A DNA stretch of 8,751 nucleotides from Gammaproteobacteria bacterium. GTDB taxonomy: Bacteria > Pseudomonadota > Gammaproteobacteria > DSM-19610. The notes beneath the pieces are model-generated. The model had not been told where the DNA came from and did no database searches. It saw only the letters and a list, made by a program, of their open reading frames with translations. Shown one piece after another: positions 6,126 to 8,751 of the stretch (position 1 is its first letter; each line of letters opens with the position of its first letter). The stretch covers positions 1-8,751 of the forward strand of contig DRQL01000050.1 in the NCBI GenBank assembly GCA_011371465.1, written 5' to 3'. The position numbers were made by a program, and so were the translations under genes.

Positions 6126-6147
6126 GGCCCGCGCATCAGGGCGGGCC
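6126..6147 (-). promoter_or_regulatory. GC-rich hairpin in the rpmH leader
   Basis: GGCCCGC (6126-6132) and GCGGGCC (6141-6147) form a perfect 7-bp stem with an 8-nt loop. On the minus strand it is followed only by TTTAA, too weak for a good terminator. With the predicted start site near 6156 it would sit at the very 5' end of the rpmH mRNA, so a stability stem or attenuator is possible. Confidence 0.5.
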
Positions 6148-6162
6148 CAAAATAGACCGCGC

Positions 6163-6192
6163 AGCGTACTGTTTTCACACCCGGTCTGTCAA
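6163..6192 (-). promoter_or_regulatory. Sigma-70 promoter of the rpmH-rnpA-yidD-yidC-mnmE cluster
   Basis: On the minus strand a perfect -35 TTGACA (6192 to 6187) is followed, after 18 nt, by TACGCT (6168 to 6163), a moderate -10 with TA and the final T in place. The predicted start is near 6156, leaving a leader of about 60 nt before the rpmH ATG. Confidence 0.65.
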
Positions 6193-6214
6193 CCGTTTTT
6201 GCTTGCGAAAACGG
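6193..6214. repeat. Inverted repeat in the rpmH-dnaA spacer
   Basis: CCGTTTT (6193-6199) and AAAACGG (6208-6214) are perfect arms around an 8-nt loop. The repeat directly adjoins the rpmH -35 element and lies 10 bp from the DnaA box at 6225. It could be an operator or chance; neither orientation gives a convincing terminator. Confidence 0.45.
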
Positions 6215-6224
6215 CCGGTTTAGT

Positions 6225-6233
6225 TGTGGATAA
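6225..6233 (-). promoter_or_regulatory. Perfect DnaA box upstream of dnaA
   Basis: TGTGGATAA is the exact reverse complement of the consensus box TTATCCACA. It is the only clear box in the rpmH-dnaA spacer and lies 62 bp before the likely dnaA start, a position suited to DnaA autoregulation. I could not assign a convincing dnaA promoter around it. Confidence 0.8.
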
Positions 6234-6285
6234 GTACTGACGCGCGCGTTAGACTGCGGGGTCCCCCAGCACACAAACACACACC

Positions 6286-6298
6286 GAGGTCTCCTTTG
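6286..6298 (+). promoter_or_regulatory. Ribosome binding site that decides the dnaA start
   Basis: GAGG (6286-6289) is 6 nt before TTG at 6296. No comparable site precedes the in-frame TTG at 6224, which lies inside the DnaA-box region and would add residues unlike other DnaA N-termini. Confidence 0.75.
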
Positions 6299-7642
6299 CA
6301 GGGCTCACTCTGGCAACAATGTCTGGTGCGGCTCGAAACCGAGCTGCCCGAACAGCAATTCAACACCTGGATACGTCCGCTGCACGCGGTGGAGGAGGGC
6401 CAGGGTCTGAAGTTGCTGGCGCCCAACCGCTTTGTACTGGAATGGGTGCGAAATAATTACATCCATGATATCCAGCAAACCCTGGACACCCTCAACCAGA
6501 ACGATGAACTGAAAGTAGAACTGGAAGTTGGCTCCGCGGCCGTTGCAGAAGATCCGTCCGCCGCAGAAAAAAGGGCCCCGTCCGTACGTATGTCCCGGCG
6601 CCGGGACAGGAATATACCGCAGAAAAGCAACCTCAACCGCGGTTTTACCTTTGACAGCTTTGTGGAAGGAAAGTCCAACCAGCTGGCGCGCGCGGCCTCG
6701 CTGCAGATTGCCGAAAATCCCGGCGATGCCTATAACCCCCTGTTTATCTACGGCGGTGTTGGACTGGGCAAGACGCACCTGATGCAGGCCGTGGGCAACA
6801 TGATCGTTGCCAACCGTCCGCATGCACGTGTCACCTACCTGCACTCCGAACGTTTTGTCGCGGATATGGTCAAGGCGCTGCAGCACAATGCGATGAGCGA
6901 ATTCAAGCGCCACTACCGTTCCGTGGATGCCCTGCTGATCGACGACATCCAGTTCTTTGCCGGGAAAGAACGCTCTCAGGAAGAATTTTTCCACACTTTC
7001 AATGCGTTACTGGAGGGCCAGAGTCAGATCATCCTGACCTGCGACCGCTATCCCAAGGAACTCAAAGGCCTGGAGGAGCGACTCAAATCCCGTTTTGGCT
7101 GGGGTCTGACGGTCGCCATCGAACCGCCGGAACTGGAGACCCGCGTTGCCATCCTGGTAAACAAGGCTGCCCAGGCAAACGTCGAACTGCCCAGTGATGT
7201 GGCCTTTTTCATTGCCAAGCGCATTCACTCCAACGTGCGCGAACTGGAAGGCGCCCTGAAACGCGTGGTAGCCAGTGCCCGTTTTACCGGGCGCAGCATC
7301 GATGTGAAATTCACCAAGGAAGCACTACGGGACCTGCTGGCCCTGCAGGACAAACTGGTTTCCATCGACAATATCCAGAAGACGGTTGCCGAGTACTTCA
7401 AGATTCGTGTGGCCGATCTGCACTCTGCGCGTCGCACCCGCTCCATTACCCGGCCCCGCCAGATCGCCATGTCGCTGGCCAAGGAACTGACCAACCACAG
7501 CCTGCCGGAAATCGGGGCAGCCTTCGGCGGTCGTGATCACACCACCGTGTTACACGCCTGTCGCAAGGTGAACGAACTCAAGGAAGCGGATATGCGCATT
7601 GCGGAGGACTACAGTAACCTGTGGAGAATTCTGACCGCATAA
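6296..7642 (+). CDS. dnaA: Chromosomal replication initiator protein DnaA
   Basis: DnaA binds DnaA boxes at the origin, opens the duplex and loads the helicase in an ATP-dependent way. From the TTG at 6296 it has 448 residues, a normal length. Domain I (about 1-75) starts QGSLWQQCLVRLETELPEQQ and contains FNTWIRPL. Domain II (about 80-112) is short and variable. Domain III, the AAA+ ATPase, has FTFDSFVEGKSNQLA, Walker A GGVGLGKT (153-160), Walker B LLIDDIQF (213-220) and the VRELEGAL segment (314-321). Domain IV has RTRSITRPRQIAMSL and the DNA-binding signature FGGRDHTTVLHA (410-421). The longer frame back to 6224 is rejected: it covers the DnaA box, lacks a ribosome site and adds an atypical N-terminus. 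dnaN follows after a 200-bp spacer with origin-like features. Confidence 0.98.
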   Translation: MQGSLWQQCLVRLETELPEQQFNTWIRPLHAVEEGQGLKLLAPNRFVLEWVRNNYIHDIQQTLDTLNQNDELKVELEVGSAAVAEDPSAAEKRAPSVRMSRRRDRNIPQKSNLNRGFTFDSFVEGKSNQLARAASLQIAENPGDAYNPLFIYGGVGLGKTHLMQAVGNMIVANRPHARVTYLHSERFVADMVKALQHNAMSEFKRHYRSVDALLIDDIQFFAGKERSQEEFFHTFNALLEGQSQIILTCDRYPKELKGLEERLKSRFGWGLTVAIEPPELETRVAILVNKAAQANVELPSDVAFFIAKRIHSNVRELEGALKRVVASARFTGRSIDVKFTKEALRDLLALQDKLVSIDNIQKTVAEYFKIRVADLHSARRTRSITRPRQIAMSLAKELTNHSLPEIGAAFGGRDHTTVLHACRKVNELKEADMRIAEDYSNLWRILTA

Positions 7643-7662
7643 TGTGGACAAGCGGTGGACAA
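7643..7662 (-). promoter_or_regulatory. Tandem pair of DnaA-box-like sites
   Basis: TGTGGACAA and GGTGGACAA, read on the minus strand, are TTGTCCACA and TTGTCCACC, one and two changes from TTATCCACA. Their starts are 11 bp apart, about one helical turn. The first begins directly after the dnaA stop codon. Confidence 0.65.
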
Positions 7663-7688
7663 AGTTGCGGCGCAAAAGTTTTCCGATA

Positions 7689-7708
7689 TTATCCACAGTT
7701 GATGCACA
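7689..7708 (+). promoter_or_regulatory. Perfect DnaA box with an adjacent weak box
   Basis: TTATCCACA at 7689-7697 is a perfect consensus box. TGATGCACA at 7700-7708 has two changes and starts 11 bp later, the same phase as the opposite-facing pair at 7643-7662. The second site alone would not be convincing. Confidence 0.75.
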
Positions 7709-7713
7709 GATTC

Positions 7714-7740
7714 GGGGCCACTTTACCGGCCCCCTGTTTT
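7714..7740 (+). terminator. Probable dnaA terminator
   Basis: GGGGCC (7714-7719) and GGCCCC (7728-7733) form a 6-bp GC stem with an 8-nt loop, followed by CTGTTTT ending at 7740. The T-run is short and interrupted, so strength is moderate. If active, dnaN must have its own promoter within the AT-rich stretch. Confidence 0.55.
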
Positions 7741-7772
7741 AAATATAACCCGATGAATTTAATATATAAAAT
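7737..7772. other. AT-rich tract, candidate DNA unwinding element
   Basis: About 80 percent A+T in an otherwise GC-rich window, with segments such as TTTTAAATATAA and AATTTAATATATAAAAT. It lies 40 bp beyond the perfect DnaA box. It may also hold the dnaN promoter; the two roles cannot be separated by eye. A second AT-rich run, 7800-7842, leads into dnaN. Confidence 0.5.
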
Positions 7773-7842
7773 CCAGGTTACTAACAACCGGTCGCGGTAC
7801 TAATAACTATAACTGGAACTCTATATATTCAAGGACTAATTA

Positions 7843-8751
7843 ATGAAATTCACGATTGACCGAGAGTCTTTGCTAAAACCATTGCAGCAAGTCATTGGTG
7901 TCGTAGAACGTCGTCAGACATTACCTGTGCTGGGTAATGTATTGATCGTAGCGGATGACAAGGGATTGCAGGTAACCGCTACCGACCTGGAAGTTGAAAT
8001 CCAGGCCAGCGCCTCTGTGCAGATCGATGAGGGTGGTGAAATCACCTTACCGGCACGCAAACTGGTGGATATCTGCAAGGCGCTTCCCGATCAGGCAAAA
8101 ATCCGGTTTTCCTTCAGTGATCAGAAAGCGCAGATACAGTCCGGCAAGAGTCGCTTTACTCTTACTACCCTGCCCGCGGATGATTTCCCGGTGATTGAGG
8201 AAATCAGGACGGACTGTCAGTTTTCAGTTCCCCAGGACAAGCTGAAAGAAGCGATCGAACGCACCCAGTTTTCCATGGCACAGCAGGATGTGCGCTATTA
8301 CCTGAACGGTTTGATGCTGGAAATCGGCAATGGCCTTCTGCGCACGGTAGCCACCGATGGTCACCGTCTCGCCCTGTGCGATACGGAAGTGGATATTTCG
8401 ATCAGTCAGCCGCGCCAGGTCATCGTACCGCGCAAGGGTATCCAGGAATTACAGCGTTTGCTGGACAGCAACAGTGAACCGGTGCAGGTCGAAGTAGACA
8501 CCAATCACATCCGTTTGCGTACGGCTGACGTTTGTTTTACTTCGAAGCTGGTAGACGGGCGTTTTCCGGACTATGAGCGGGTAGTTCCCAGGAACGGAGA
8601 CAAGAAAGTACTGGCTGACCGGGAGCTGTTTCGTCAGGCGCTGTCCCGGGCCTCGATTCTTTCCAACGAGAAATACCGGGGTATACGGCTCAATTTGCAT
8701 AAAAATAACGTTAAAATTCAAGCACATAACCCTGAGCAGGAAGAGGCCGAC
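7843..8751 (+). CDS. dnaN: DNA polymerase III beta subunit (sliding clamp), C-terminus cut by window edge
   Basis: The beta clamp is a ring-shaped dimer that encircles DNA and tethers the replicative polymerase. The frame is open to the window end and gives 303 residues of the usual 366 or so. ATG at 7843 is preceded by AAGGA (7831-7835) at a good 7-nt distance. The start MKFTIDRESLLKPLQQVIGV and the following RRQTLPVLGNVLI are standard for domain I (1-120). Domain II carries VATDGHRLAL (169-178) and FPDYERVVP (241-249). Domain III begins near 250 and is present only through EKYRGIRL and the following strand; the last third of domain III is outside. The order dnaA-dnaN is the standard one, with recF and gyrB expected beyond the window. 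Confidence 0.98.
   Translation, partial: MKFTIDRESLLKPLQQVIGVVERRQTLPVLGNVLIVADDKGLQVTATDLEVEIQASASVQIDEGGEITLPARKLVDICKALPDQAKIRFSFSDQKAQIQSGKSRFTLTTLPADDFPVIEEIRTDCQFSVPQDKLKEAIERTQFSMAQQDVRYYLNGLMLEIGNGLLRTVATDGHRLALCDTEVDISISQPRQVIVPRKGIQELQRLLDSNSEPVQVEVDTNHIRLRTADVCFTSKLVDGRFPDYERVVPRNGDKKVLADRELFRQALSRASILSNEKYRGIRLNLHKNNVKIQAHNPEQEEAD

Larger units (their letters stand above)
7620..7842. other. oriC: Candidate chromosomal replication origin (oriC)
   Basis: The region from the end of dnaA to dnaN holds a cluster of DnaA-box-like 9-mers: TGTGGAGAA (7620-7628), TGTGGACAA (7643-7651), GGTGGACAA (7654-7662), a perfect TTATCCACA (7689-7697) and a weak TGATGCACA (7700-7708). The first three point left and the last two point right. 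An AT-rich tract follows. The dnaA-dnaN spacer is an origin site in many bacteria, although in Pseudomonas the origin lies between rpmH and dnaA. GC skew could not be computed here. Confidence 0.7.

Noticed and set aside
6269..6285. CA-rich stretch before dnaA
   Set aside because: Too short and irregular to be a meaningful repeat; probably just unstructured leader.
6097..6295. rpmH-dnaA spacer as the main origin, by analogy with Pseudomonas
   Set aside because: It has only one DnaA box and no long AT-rich tract; the dnaA-dnaN spacer is the better candidate, although this one cannot be excluded.
6305..6994. Minus-strand open frame of 229 codons opposite dnaA
   Set aside because: Shadow of dnaA, which has every domain signature.
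6987..6995. DnaA-box-like TTTTCCACA inside dnaA
   Set aside because: It encodes conserved protein sequence (FFHTF) and is isolated, so it is most likely chance.
1..8751. CRISPR array, tRNA, rRNA, insertion sequence or prophage
   Set aside because: No regularly spaced repeats, tRNA-like folds, transposase or integrase sequence were seen on either strand.

Overview
The window reads as the chromosomal replication-origin region of a gammaproteobacterium of moderately high GC. The evidence is the conserved gene order mnmE-yidC-yidD-rnpA-rpmH (minus strand) diverging from dnaA-dnaN (plus strand), DnaA boxes, and typical gammaproteobacterial protein sequences. The exported DsrE-type proteins hint at, but do not prove, a relative of sulfur-oxidising Gammaproteobacteria.

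Layout: (a) 1-2228 is an accessory envelope-signalling locus. On the minus strand lie a Sec-exported DsrE-family protein (770-315) and, 44 bp further, the start of an outer-membrane porin cut by the window edge. Diverging from them on the plus strand are an ECF sigma factor (925-1476) and a membrane anti-sigma factor (1479-2228). The predicted periplasmic part of that anti-sigma factor is itself a DsrE-like domain related to the neighbouring exported protein. The 154-bp divergent spacer carries two oppositely oriented copies of one promoter-like motif (GGRAATAAAA-N14-ATCTA). (b) 2229-2302 is a convergent junction with an inverted repeat and a strong intrinsic terminator. (c) 2301-6096 is the housekeeping minus-strand operon rpmH-rnpA-yidD-yidC-mnmE, with a good sigma-70 promoter and a leader hairpin upstream of rpmH. 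(d) 6097-6295 is the rpmH-dnaA spacer, with one perfect DnaA box. (e) 6296-7642 is dnaA, probably starting at TTG. (f) 7620-7842 holds a cluster of DnaA-box-like sites, a hairpin and an AT-rich tract, and is the best candidate for oriC. (g) 7843 to the window end is dnaN, truncated.

How the genes work together: dnaA, dnaN and the origin form the replication initiation module. rpmH supplies ribosomal protein L34, rnpA the protein subunit of RNase P, yidD and yidC membrane-protein insertion, and mnmE tRNA wobble-uridine modification. The most unusual part is the left-hand locus. I propose a circuit in which a periplasmic DsrE domain on the anti-sigma factor controls an ECF sigma factor, which transcribes its own operon and a divergent exported-DsrE/porin operon. 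The domain architecture and the paired promoter motif are visible in the sequence; the signal sensed and the feedback mechanism are inference.
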